Part shown: positions 1-11,300 of the stretch, in pieces
Numbering within the stretch: the first letter of the stretch is position 1
Layout: each line of letters begins with the position of its first letter
Source of the DNA: Antedon mediterranea
Taxonomy: Eukaryota > Echinodermata > Crinoidea > Comatulida > Antedonidae
DNA length: 64,000 nt
Direction: 5' to 3'
Assembly (NCBI RefSeq): GCF_964355755.1
Contig: NC_092671.1
Location: 25,728,070 to 25,792,069, forward strand
Notes under the pieces: generated by a model
The model's database searches: none
What the model was told of the DNA's origin: nothing
What the model saw: the letters and a program-made list of their open reading frames with translations, nothing else
Program-made: the position numbers and the translations under genes

Positions 1-904
1 AATATGTTCATATTACCCATTAATTAATTATTAATAATTAATAAATTAATAGAAAACTAGAGAGGGCATTTTTCGATAAGAAAATGAATGGTTTTTATGT
101 GCGTTATTATTCCGCTCGAGTTTATTCAATGTACTGTAATATACACTGTATACTATTTTATTGGGAAGTAATTTTTTGTGTGTGAATTTTCTTGGAGTTG
201 CTTGAATTGAAAACGTATCCGCTTACTTCTTTTCTTCAGAAAACATCTAATTTAGGTCTTAATTATAATTCAATTGGGCGCAAATTTCTTACTTTTTTTT
301 GTTTTTCACTTTTCTTTTCCAGAAATCAAACCACTTGATATCTTCGTTAAATACGTTATTCCATTTAAAATGCCTTTCGGTGGAATAAAAACATTATTAA
401 CAAAGTTAGAATAAACATCTTTTGTTGTCATCTTATTGTTGTTATATTGTTGATATTGTATTCCAGATTCACATTCATTGGTTCATATTTGGCATATTAT
501 GTTTAATTATACTTAACATATTCACCTATCCGTGCAAACGCGACTATACAGGTCACTATGTCGGTTGTTCGGTCGGTCGATAAACACTTAACTCAAATTT
601 GCGCACGCGACTGCAGCCATGTATGGCCTTGTTCTCAATACGTAATTGTTTAAGTATTCCTATAGGTTTCACGATTGAAAATAATTATATCTCCAATTTG
701 ATTAAAACCTGCATCTATCCAGTTCTTAAAGAACAATGGTTTGTTTCTATATTATTTAATATAATTATTACCCCATAAGTTTTGATTTTACTTCTTCATA
801 CTTGTTAATTGTATTTCATTATGTATATTATTCGATTCAACACAACACTTTAGAACATTATAATAAAATAAAATGATGGTATATTATCTAAACCCATGTT
901 ATTT
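1..904. other. AT-rich intergenic DNA, no gene seen
   Basis: I see no coding exon, RNA gene or clear repeat structure here. The stretch is AT-rich with several homopolymer T runs. Confidence 0.5.
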
Positions 905-1198
905 TTAGAAGTGATATTTGACATACTCAAAAATCAGTTGTTCATTTCCAAATTTATTAAAATAGTATAGTGGTAAGATTTTCCATCTTACTTGTATTCT
1001 ACCTCGTAATTTTCTTGCCCATATCATTTTCAGAGCGTTTATGTGTAGTGTGAATTCAGGCATACCTATGCCTCCTTTAATCAGTTTACCGATTAAAGTT
1101 TTTCTTTTTATTTTTTCCGTTTTTCCATTCCATAAAATGTTATATATCAATTTATTTACTTTAAAAATAACATCGTCCGGTACACTTCGATTATTCAT
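905..1198 (-). pseudogene. LINE reverse-transcriptase C-terminal fragment
   Basis: The minus strand encodes about 97 residues with the pattern found just after the catalytic domain of L1/Tx1-type LINE polymerases: a hydrophobic helix with LIYNILWNGK, then a basic KIKRKTLIG, a GGIGMPEF loop and ALKMIWARKL. In these families this segment (W-x-G-K ... R-x-T-L-I ... G-G-x-x-M-P) belongs to the thumb/connection region of the protein that copies the element's RNA into DNA at a nicked target. No endonuclease, YADD-type active site or 3' end is nearby, so it is an old 5'- and 3'-truncated relic. The upstream part beyond 1198 is out of frame. Clade assignment is by pattern memory only. Confidence 0.7.
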
Positions 1199-1410
1199 GC
1201 ATCATGCAAAGCTAAACTTTTTAAAATGGTAGGCTTAACTTTGCCAAAAAAGGTAAGGTTTCTTAGGCTTTCCATGTATTGAGTAGCATTCTAAGTTTGT
1301 CACCTTACTATCCCAGTCTAATTCACTGCATTTGTTCTCATTATTTCGCACATAAATACCCACAATCTTAATTCGTTCATCTTAAAAATAAGTTTAACTG
1401 GAAACTGAGG

Positions 1411-1595
1411 AAATTCGGATTAGGCCCTCCTCGGACCCACGGCAGCTAGCAGTGCAGCTCCTACCAGATCAGCACACCGGGAGATGATCCCCTACTCTTT
1501 TCGAATAGTGTACCAAGTTCTTTAACGTGAACTGTTAAGTACACGGGACCAACGGCTTTACATCCCATCCAAAGGACGAGACAATGAGAGTTTTT
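1411..1595 (-). repeat. dispersed repeat, partner of the 5S-like element at 16.2 kb
   Basis: This segment shares a body with 16,177-16,345: TTAGGCCCTC near the left end, CAGCAGTGCAGC-type sequence, ACGGGACCAACGGCTTTA-type sequence, then CCATCCAAAGGACGAG. The two copies are colinear in the same orientation, but this one lacks the 5S rRNA-like head seen at 16.36-16.42 kb. Strand is set by analogy with that copy. It is probably a truncated SINE-like element. Confidence 0.55.
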
Positions 1596-1597
1596 GG

Positions 1598-1712
1598 TTC
1601 ACCTGTACTTGATCTTCCTATAAATATTGAAGTTACATTCGATAGATTTTGTAAAGATTTCACCAAACGGGCATGGAAAAAGAGAAGGGAAATCAACAAT
1701 GAAAATGATTAG
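1598..1712 (+). other. possible terminal exon or coding relic
   Basis: An open frame ending at a TAG (1710-1712) encodes a basic, non-repetitive tail containing TKRAWKKRREI. The residue mix looks protein-like rather than random, but no start, convincing splice acceptor or family match is visible. It directly abuts the dispersed repeat on its left, so it could be transposon-derived. I do not recognise it. Confidence 0.2.
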
Positions 1713-1740
1713 TTCTTTGATTTTTGAATCCTGTATTACT

Positions 1741-2032
1741 TTGGTTAATGTTTTTTTTTAATATCTTGTACATAATTTATTTAAAGTTGCTTTGTACAGT
1801 AAATAGGCCTATTCTTAAATAATTTTTTTTCTATAACTTTTATTTTACTTACTATACTATCAACGCATTCAAGAAGTGTGCCAGCTGTTTCAAAAGTTTT
1901 ACTTTTGTTAATGTTATTTTTTTATATCTTGTACATAATATATTTTAAGTTTCCTTGTACTGTAAATAGGCCTAACTTTTATTTTACTTACTCTGGATGC
2001 ACCTTCATTCAAGAAGTGTGCCACTGTTTCAA
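1741..2032. repeat. two-copy tandem duplication, about 140-160 bp
   Basis: The block from about 1741 to 1895 is repeated at about 1900-2032. Both copies carry ATCTTGTACATAAT, then GTAAATAGGCCTA, TTTTATTTTACTTACT and ATTCAAGAAGTGTGCCA in the same order. The copies differ by small indels. No coding content is seen. Confidence 0.7.
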
Positions 2033-2349
2033 AAGTAAAAAAATATGTTTGATGGCCAAATTCAAAATTAAGCATGCTGTTCATCTAGAAGTAGAATTAT
2101 ATTTGAACAGAAAACAGCCTGCTACAGTATGGTATCATTATATATTAATTATGCATGTGTATTTTTATAATCATAGGGTCCACTAATAGGTTTGATAGGT
2201 GATAATAAAACATACTCCGAAAAAAGTGGGCCAAGCCATTATGATTTATAATGGTAATGGAAATGAACCTAGTTTGTTTTCTTGATAGATTCTTCTGATA
2301 ATCGGAAGCAAATTTCTAATCTAACAGACTATAAATTTCCATTCTTGAA

Positions 2350-2522
2350 CAAGAAGATATGGCTGGAATAAATTCCGGTGGATATACTAAAATTGAATTA
2401 ATTAATTTGAAACGATAAAATGAGGAAATCTGTTAGAATGAGAAAAAATCGCCCCAACCGAGATTCAAACCCGGACCTTCTGCTTGATATGCAGCTTTCC
2501 TAACCATTAGACCACTGGGGCT
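2350..2522 (-). mobile_element. tRNA-derived SINE (copy 1 of 2)
   Basis: On the minus strand the head (2450-2522) reads like a tRNA: acceptor GCCCCAG pairing with a 3' CTNGGGC-type end, an A-box region TGGTCTAATGGTTAGG and a B-box region GGGTTTGAATC. The loop between the CTGC/GCAG arms would give anticodon ATC, unusual for a functional gene. The downstream body (TTCTCATTCT, CAGATTTCCTCAT, TTATCGTTTCAAA, an ACCGG-containing end) recurs behind the same head at 35,116-35,290, which marks a SINE family rather than a single tRNA gene. Confidence 0.8.
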
Positions 2523-3091
2523 TTCATAGTAATGTTCAAACTCAGCAAAACAATAAGCAAATTTCTTTCTCCTAATTTAATGTTATTATCCTTCCGTTAT
2601 CCTAATAAGCAATTTTTGAAATTGCATACATTACCCACAACCATTGCAACATAGATGCGTCTGAATCAATTTAAAAATCAACAATTCCAACTTAGTTTTA
2701 TGTAGTTTAGGATAACTGTAACATACTGTAGTTTTAAATATGCATCATCAGTAGGCCTGTTGATGTAAATAGTTTTTATTGCTTCTCTGCTACAAACAAT
2801 AAATTAGAAAAACAAAATTCAAATTTGGTTTGGTTTGTTATCTTTGTCTTTCTATAATTTATACAGCACAATACACATATGTTTTTAAAGATATTTGTCT
2901 ATTAAACTTTAGTTAATCATGTTAACACACCATATCATACATCCGTCACGTATCAAATACTTAAACTTGGTATTGAAGAGCGAGTAAGACCATTTCAAAG
3001 TTTAAAGAATCTAGGATAGAGAAAGAGAGAGAAAATCAGAAAAAGATGGTTTGAAAAAAAAAATCGAATTTGTGATGAGATATTGGAGAAA
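2523..3091. other. no feature seen
   Basis: AT-rich DNA between the SINE and the 3.1-kb transposon. No exon or repeat structure was recognised. Confidence 0.4.
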
Positions 3092-3098
3092 GATAGAC

Positions 3099-4792
3099 CA
3101 TGGAACTATAGTTCCATGGTAGTTCCATGGGGACAATTTGCCGAATGCCATTTAGCCGACGGACAGTTAGTCGACAGGACATTTCGCCGACAACTATTTC
3201 GTCGACATACAATTGGCCGACAGACACCGGGCCGACAAGACATTTCGCCGACAACTATTTCGTCGACATAGGACATAATGCCGAATTGACATTACGAATT
3301 ATTAACACTTACGTCTATGGAACAAAAATCTGCCACTCAGAAGTAAGGTATAAAAAATGATAGCGGATCATTTTTTCGGGAGTCGTTCATTCGAGGGAGG
3401 CCTTGATATGATATAATACGATAACATAATCACATTAATTTCTCTAGATATAACAAAAATACAACACAAATCCTAAGAAGAGATAAAAGGTTTATTACAT
3501 ATGTCAGTAATTGTTTATATTTATTTGTTATTCTCTTCTTTACATTGACAGTATAGTAACACAGTAACACACACTTTAGGTTGGGTCTATTATTTGGCTA
3601 AATTAATGTCTAGAAAAGATCTTCGAATATTTTTGTAATTATTATTTTATTTCTCTAAAATTGTCTTAATGGACTATCTCACCCCATTTTTAGCCAAGCA
3701 CAAATTTATCTCTGTGGCATGTTCGTTTATCATCGGTTATTTATTCGCCTTCATGAAGCAGTTTCAATTTGCGTTTCCGACACAAATTAATTGAATATAA
3801 ACGTGCGTTAAAGGTTCACATTATTGTGCATTAACCATGCTGATGATTGTATTTTGTATGGATGTTTCTGTTTATTGTATTAGTATGCATTTATAATGTA
3901 CACATTATTATCTAACTTGCTTGTTTAATGGACCCCATTGGAATTAAGCTGTTTCCGCTTTATGGGTCATCCTGGTATTTTTGTTGTGTTTCTTGAGTAC
4001 CGAATAAAACAAACAAACAAACAAAAGACGTCTTATAGATAGTCAGTATTAATAGGCGTTGAAAATGCTGTTAAACAAGGGGTTACTTGAAATTAACATT
4101 ATTTTTTTTTTATTTTGAAACATTTTTTATGATGCCTATATAGAAATGTCTGCTCCCTTTTTAGAGACATTTTAGGTGACGTTTCTTTAGTCCCTCAGTC
4201 CTAGTTTCTCATTATTTATCAAGGGTTCTCTTCAATGATTTAGAATAGCAAATGTAGGTTAAAAACCAAGAGGTCAACGACTATATTATCTTCAAGATAG
4301 ACATACATCAAAAATGGATTATTATTTTTTAATATATTCTACTATAATGTGTTTCACTGAACTGGCGGTTTGAAATTGATAAAATCGATATATACTGTAG
4401 GCCTGATAACAGTTTAACTAAAGGCTAGTTTAACGTACTGTAGGCCTATAAATTGTTGTGTGTGAGTGGATTCGTTATATGAGTGTTTTTCATGCGAATT
4501 GGTATTATAAGGCCTACCAGATTTTTATTTTACTAAAGTGAAACGTGTTCTTTCATGTAACGAGACCGTAATGCAAACTTTTTAAATTCAATTCAAAACT
4601 CGTACATAAAAAAATATCGGCCGTATCCTGTCGTCAAAGTGTCTTATCGGCCAATAGTTTGTTGGTCAAATGTCTGTCGACCAATGTCTGTCGGCTAATT
4701 GTCTGTCGACTAAATTGTCGGTCGGCGTAGTCTGTCGGTCGGTAGTCTGTCGGCGAAATGGCCTTCGGCAAAATGTCCCGTCACCGTCCATG
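3099..4792. mobile_element. non-autonomous DNA transposon with iterated GCCGACA ends
   Basis: The ends are inverted repeats. The left side (from 3099) has CATGG...GGGACAATTTGCCGAA followed by spaced copies of GCCGAC/GTCGAC/GCCGACAGACA to about 3270. The right side (about 4615-4792) has the complementary series ending TTCGGCAAAATGTCCC...GTCCATG. Inner units recur every 15-20 bp, like subterminal transposase-binding sites. The host bases GATAGAC lie on both outer sides (3092-3098 and 4793-4799), a 7-bp target duplication. The left tip contains a perfect 22-bp palindrome at 3098-3119. About 1.3 kb of interior has no transposase, so it is non-autonomous. Superfamily is uncertain; termini and target resemble the 1300-bp elements at 28 and 31 kb. 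Confidence 0.8.
3900..4024 (+). mobile_element. LINE 3' tail with (CAAA)n
   Basis: A short non-coding segment ends in ACCGAATAAA followed by a run of CAAA units (about 4008-4024), the typical 3' end of a 5'-truncated non-LTR retrotransposon. No coding part is attached. It sits inside the GCCGACA element, so it inserted later or was captured. Confidence 0.45.
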
Positions 4793-5039
4793 GATAGACC
4801 TACTAAATCAGTACTAAACACTCAACAATAATTATTAATAGCTGGGCCCTAGTTTGAAAGTTTATTTGGGGTAAGAAAATGAATCTCCCCTCAATTTGGA
4901 CGTTTAAAATGTTTACCATGATAAATATTTGTTCATACATTATGATCAAACGAACAGTACTATATAACATTTTTCAAATGTGCTTCATAACACTTGAATT
5001 TTTGTATAAATCAAATTTGAATAATCCCGCCAATGAATA

Positions 5040-5218
5040 CCCTACTATCCAATCACAAAACAGTCCAATTGTCGCTCCTTCTCTCGACGACTACTACTAC
5101 TGCTGCGCGCTCGACTCGCGAACATCAGGTATATAGTGTAGTAGCAAACAAACATGCAGTAAACACTCAATTTCGAAAACACACGTCGTGCCGCGCCGCG
5201 GGGAGAGAGAAGACGATC
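5040..5218 (+). promoter_or_regulatory. GC/CpG-rich 5' flank of the tubulin gene
   Basis: In an AT-rich setting, this stretch before the tubulin start is locally rich in C, G and CpG (GCGCGCTCGACTCGCGAA, CGTGCCGCGCCGCGGGGAGA). It probably holds the core promoter and 5' untranslated region. A TATA-like TATATAG lies at about 5131, but no transcription start can be assigned from sequence alone. Confidence 0.45.
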
Positions 5219-5316
5219 ATGACAACTATTTACACATGTATTGGTCAGTGTGGTAACCAACTAGGACACCATTTTTTTAATACTGTTAATAACACCAGTG
5301 ATGAACAACATCAAAG
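5219..5316 (+). CDS. zeta-tubulin exon 1
   Basis: Codes residues 1-32 plus two bases of codon 33. It contains the N-terminal nucleotide-contact motif GQCGNQLG. Donor is CAAAG|GTAAAC, leaving phase 2. An upstream in-frame ATG at 5033 would add 62 low-complexity residues and is not favoured. Confidence 0.9.
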
Positions 5317-8300
5317 GTAAACCATAAACATCATCATTCTATAGTATAATAAATAGAAAGAGAGCGCATACCCTAGACTAGGCCTAGGCTTAGGCTAGCT
5401 AGAAGGGTATTCAGCTAGAATAGGAGACTGGAGGGTGAACAGACGATCGGGGCCATCATATAGAGATGATCAGGCCCATTTTTGTATGTACCTGATCATC
5501 TTAATTAATTAACACTTTGACTGCCAGAGGTTTTTCCAGTTAGAAACTGCCACCGCCAGTGTTTTTAGCAAAATTCGATGTTTTTATTAAAGCTGATTGA
5601 AACTATGTATGTGATCTGATTTATAAATTATATATAATTTAGACTAAAATAAGCATAAAGATGTTGGCTTTACAATGGTACAAGAACTCTGAACGATTTT
5701 CAAATCGCAATATATAAATCGTAATAGTAAAATAAAAGTAACCCACTTTTTTAGTTTTTCGTAGTTTCGCGCAAGAAAGTCGAGATATTCGCGATTTTGT
5801 GCAAGACATCACAATAACACAAAATGCCCGGTGAGATAAACAAACAACCAAAAAGTTACTAACACGGCACATATAGACCTATAAAAACAAGTTATCACTA
5901 TTGAAAAATGTATTCCATTTTATAAATCATAAATCTTACTTCAATGTTTCGCCAAAATCCACATAGTATTAGTAATGACACCAGGCCCAATTAACCAGGC
6001 CAAAAGTTGGTCCGGAACCATTTTATTAGGCCTAGGCCCAGGCTAGCATGTACTACTACTACTAGCCTAGTAAACTGATGATAATATCTATACCATTTCT
6101 AAACAAGTTTTTTGCGTGAAACCTGGTCACTTACAGTGAAACATCAAAACAATTGGGGTATACATACAATAAAAAAATTAAAGACTTCATATTGAATATG
6201 ACTCCATTATTTTTTATTCAGAAAACAAACAAACATGCCAATCCGCAAAAACCTTTGTAATGCTTCGGCGGCGCGACCGATACACAATGCGCCAAGCCAT
6301 CGGTCTACGCGCTACTGTGATGCGCGGTGTATGTTATTTCGACAGTCGTTTGTAACCAGATTAGTTACTTTCAAATAGTAAAATACTGACAGTCTAGACC
6401 GAATATAGTGTCCATATTTATAGAATATACCAACAATTAACCTATCTACCGGATTTCGTAAAAAAACGCGAAACACGAAGATCTTCGTGTTTGTTAGTCA
6501 AGCGTTTACCAAACACGAAGATCTTCGTCAAAGTCAAAGTGTTAAGCCTGGTTTCCTGTCGACGTAAGAACACCACTTTTGTTGCGATTACGTCGATTTG
6601 TTGTAAGAAATTTACAGGAAACTGATTACAATCGAAAATTTATAAAATCGACGCAACTTAAGAAAAAGGGTAACCACAATCGATTTTACAGAAAACCGAT
6701 GACCTAACAATTGTTGCGTAACGGTGTTTTCTTCCGATTTTACAGGAAACCAGGATTTTTTATCTTACGCTTGAATGAACGCCCTTGCGTTACGTTTCTT
6801 GCGTCTCTTAAGCCGATTTACCACTAGACGAATTTGTTCGTGCGAATGGAAAGCCTCATGCTCTGCGCATGCGTATTCGAGTTTCTGTCTGTCATACTCC
6901 CTTCTGCGACGAATTCTAGTTCCTTTATTTTTCGCTGCAGCAAAATTTACTAGTTCGAATTGTTTCTACTTTTTGCGAAGCGAAATATTGCGCAACCAAT
7001 CAGAGCTCAGGAAATGAACTATGACGCTTTCATGAGCACCAACCGAAATGCTCAGCAACCACGCGAGGAACATGAACGTCGCAGCTATTCGCTCATGTAG
7101 TGGAAAGAGAGTAGGCGATTTTTTACTCTTCGAAACGTTGGATTCGCGCGAACAAATTCGCCTAGTGGAAAATCGGCTCTATGAAAGTTGACTTGAAGTC
7201 AACTTTCGCAAGAGACGTAAGCACAATTGTGACAAGCAACCAATGAGCGACAAGAGTTATGATGTAATGTGTTGTATGACCTTTACAGTGAAATAAAGCC
7301 GGACAACAACAACATTTGTATGTACTGTAAATACTACTGTAATTTTAGCCCACGTTACGATGTTGTACATACTTTACAAATGCACAGTAGTTTCAATATA
7401 ATAATGTTCTAATCAGGGAGTTTACAAACTCATATCAAAATATAATACTCTTATTTATGGACAGCATTTTAAAGAAACCGACATTCTTCTGTTCTCCTTG
7501 TCGGTAGAAACGTCGCGGAAATGAACATTTGAAATACAATACAAAGCCCCTTTGTAAGCAATTAATATTATTATGTAACTTGATGAGTTTGACCAGCGCT
7601 GTACCCCACTCATTCATCAACATGCCTTCCAAGGTGGAGCTGGATCTGATGGAGACTGTCCAAAGCTATAGATGTATATATGACAAAAAAAGTCTTACAT
7701 ACAGAAATGGAAAGAGAGAAAAAAAATGCATGGGCGGCAGTCGCCCTGGCAATAAATAAGACCGCAGAATCTGTTCTCTTCTTAGTCGTCTTCTTCGCAA
7801 CATCCTATAGCAGGTTACCATCTTTGCTAGATATATTAATCATCTTTTATGACCAGCCTAGGCCTAGGCTATCTACTGAAAATAATATGTTAGTGTGCTG
7901 CACTGCTGCTGAGTAGCTACAGGTACAATAAAAAAATTCAACATTTCACGCGAAAAATGATAAAACCCGCTCTAAAAAGAAACACCAATCAGAGAAGTTG
8001 CTTCAAATACGTCATAAATCTGACCGACGTAAGAAAAAAATTTTAACTTACGTAACAACACTAAAATCGACATAAGCATACGGCGTTGTGTTTCACAGGC
8101 GAAATTTCAACTTTCGGGAGCAGCATAACCACAGATGTTTCTCTGCGGCCCGACACGATCTTGACTAAGGTCAACGACGTCCATTTTTTCTCAATTTTCG
8201 TAAGAGAAGTAAGAAACGCATAAAACGCAAGAATTGTTGCAAAATGTCGACAGGAAACCAGGCTTTAGGTGTTGGGCCCTATACTCTTAACATTAGGCCC

Positions 8301-11300
8301 GATGCGATAGCCAAGAGTATCATTTGTAAATCCGTCCCATTATAGTTTTTAATGGAGATCTTGGCAAACAATGTTTATGTTTATAATATTAATGGTACGG
8401 TAGTAGCCATGAAAATTTTTAGATCAATTAAAGGTGGCGTAAGCTAACAAAAAAACACCACATTTTGTCATCTGTGTCTACTACTATTGCAATTGTTGGA
8501 ATTGGAAGAGAGAGAAATTGAGTCCCTATTTTAGCCTAAATGAATTATTTGTTTTTTTAAATGTTATTGTTTGGTATAGAAAAAAAATGTTCTCTTAATA
8601 CTAATAGGGTAATCAATCATAATAATAATATTTTATGGTGAACAATAATTATAAATCCAATTCGTTTTTCGTGGACCCAATCGTCTAATTATGCACTAAT
8701 GACCCCCCGGTAGAGGTGCGTCATGAGTGCATCATTTACAAATAATTACTGACGCAGGGGTGGGTAAAAAAACCTGGATAAATAAGAACACGCCAATTGA
8801 CTTATCAAATATCAATGGATACAATATGTACACTTGTAATAGAGAAGGTAGAGTCGGTGGTGGAGTTTATCTATATTTAAAAGAACAAATCAACACCGTA
8901 ACACGTGATGATTTTGTATTTAATGATAACTCCATTGATTTTTTTTTCTAGAAATAATAAACACAAACGGCAAAAATACTATTGTAGGTATGTTGTATCG
9001 ACCACCAAATTCAAACGTCAACTCATTTAACTCTGATCTGGAAGAAATCTTACATAAACTTAATCGCGAAAACAAAAACTGCTATATCTTAGGAGATTTT
9101 AATCAAGACTTATTAAAATATGACATTCAAAAAACAACACAGGAATTCAAAAACATTATTTACTCAACATCTTTTAATCCATTAATTAACTTACCCACCA
9201 GAATAACATCGTCTTCTGCTACAATTTTAGACAATATTATTACAAATGATGATAACATTTCGCATTGTGGAGTAATAGTCACAGACATTACCGATCATCT
9301 ACCCATTTTCATGACAACACACCTGTCATTAAATACTAACACACAAGCTCCAATTACAAAACAAAAAATAATTAATGATACAACATTAAATAACTTACTT
9401 ATTGCTATTTCTAATGAGGATTGGGGTGAACTATATTTATGCACAGATACCAATACATCATATAACCTATTCATTAAAAAACTATCCAATCTCATAGATA
9501 ATAACATACCTAAAAAAGTAATAAGCCAAATGGTACTACAAAGAAAAAACCATGGATCACAACAGGAATTTTGATTTCAATAAAAAAGAAAAATAAACTT
9601 TATAAAGAAAAAAAAAATCGAGTGTTTGGCCAAATGAGGTAATTAACCATAGTAATAAAACTTTGGTATGTGATCTGACGCTTTTAATGACTTCTTCTCC
9701 AACATTGGAAATGAATTAGCAAACAAAATACCAAATTTAAACAATTCTGACTTTAAACAATATATGAAAGAGAGTCAATCCCAATCTATATTTTTCAATC
9801 CTACGAATGAAGAAGAGGTTATTGAAATAGTTAGTCAAATCAAAAATTCAAATTCAGAAGGTGTTGATAACTTAAGTAATCGCATTCTAAAACATCATAT
9901 TGCTGCTGTGGCATCTCCTCTTGTACATATCTTTAACCTCTCTCTTGAGACAGGCATCGTCCCTGATAGTATGAAAGTAGCTAGAGTAGTTCCAATTTTT
10001 AAATCTGGCAATAAAAGTGACGTCAGTAATTATAGGCCAATCTCTATTCTGCCTACCGCTTCAAAAATTCTTGAAAAAAATTGTTCAAATTAGAGTAAAT
10101 AAATATATCACAAAGTTTAACATCCTTAATAATGCACAATATGGTTTCAGAAAAAACAGTTCTACTTTTATGGCCGTTATAGATCTGGTTGAACGAATAA
10201 CCGATGCGCTTGATAAGAAAAAAAATACCATCGGTATATTTATTAATTTGTCAAAAGCGTTTGACACCATCAACCATGATATACTTCTAAAAAAATTGGA
10301 ACACTATGGCATAAGAGGCACGGCACTTAAATGGTTTAGAAACTATATTAGTGGAAGGAAACAATTTACGTCTATTGATAACACAAGTTCGTGTTTGATG
10401 GATATAAATTGCGGTGTACCACAGGGTTCAATTCTGGGGCCTCTACTATTTATTTTGTACATTAACGATGTATTTAATTGCTCAAACTCGTTATCTTTTG
10501 TTTTATTTGCTGACGACACAAACATATCTGCATCTCACGAAAACTTGGATACGCTCATAGATCTAGTTAATGGTGAACTAAAAAATGTTTCGGATTGGTT
10601 CATGTGCAATAAACTATCAATCAACGTTAAAAAAACTAATTACATAATTTTCCGCAATCAGCGAAATCCAAGTAAATTAGAGAATGTAAATATTTATGTC
10701 AACAATAAAAGAATAGATAGAGTTAAATCGACTAAATTCCTTGGGAGTACATATTGATGAATTTCTCACATATAAGAATCACATCAATGTTACAGCTAGG
10801 AAAATATCGCGATATGTTGGCATACTATATAAAGTAAGACATTTTTTACCAACCTACAGTATGCTCTCTGGACAATATACAAATCACTCATTGAACCAGT
10901 ATTAAATTATTGCAACATAATATGGTGTAGTACATTTCCAAGTTATCTAGATGAGTTATTTAAACTCCAGAAAAGGGCATTACGAGCTATAACATGGTCA
11001 AAGTTTAATGATTCAATGACTGAATATTTCTATAAATTTAAACTTCTTAAAATTGCGGATATCAATAGGTACCAAATTGGGCTCTTCATGTATAATGTTA
11101 CTACTAATCAGGACGTGCGTTTTTCATCGCTCTTTATTAAAAATGGTTTTTACCATTATTATAATACAAGATCTAAAGACAAAATGAGACTCAGAAAACG
11201 TAATCGTACTTCTACTAGTTTTACTGTGTCATGTGTGGGACCCAAATTGTGGAATGACTTGAATTACGAACTACAAAGTACCAAATCAATATATATATTT

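Larger units (their letters stand above)
6545..8264. mobile_element. PIF/Harbinger-like transposon, degenerate
   Basis: The outer ends are AGCCTGGTTTCCTGTCGAC at 6545 and its complement GTCGACAGGAAACCAGGCT ending at 8264, flanked by the 3-bp direct repeat TTA (6542-6544, 8265-8267). A TTA/TAA duplication and a MADF-type gene relic inside (7622-7766) both fit PIF/Harbinger elements, whose second protein is a Myb/MADF-type DNA-binding partner of the transposase. No transposase remains. An internal inverted copy of the end (ACAGGAAACCAGG at about 6743) suggests a short deletion derivative at 6545-6757 or an internal rearrangement. Its left TTA is shared with the right TTAA of the piggyBac-like MITE. 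Confidence 0.7.

Noticed and set aside
5033-5218. Upstream in-frame extension of the tubulin start
   Set aside because: It would add low-complexity Thr/Ser-rich residues before GQCGNQ; tubulins start a few residues before this motif.
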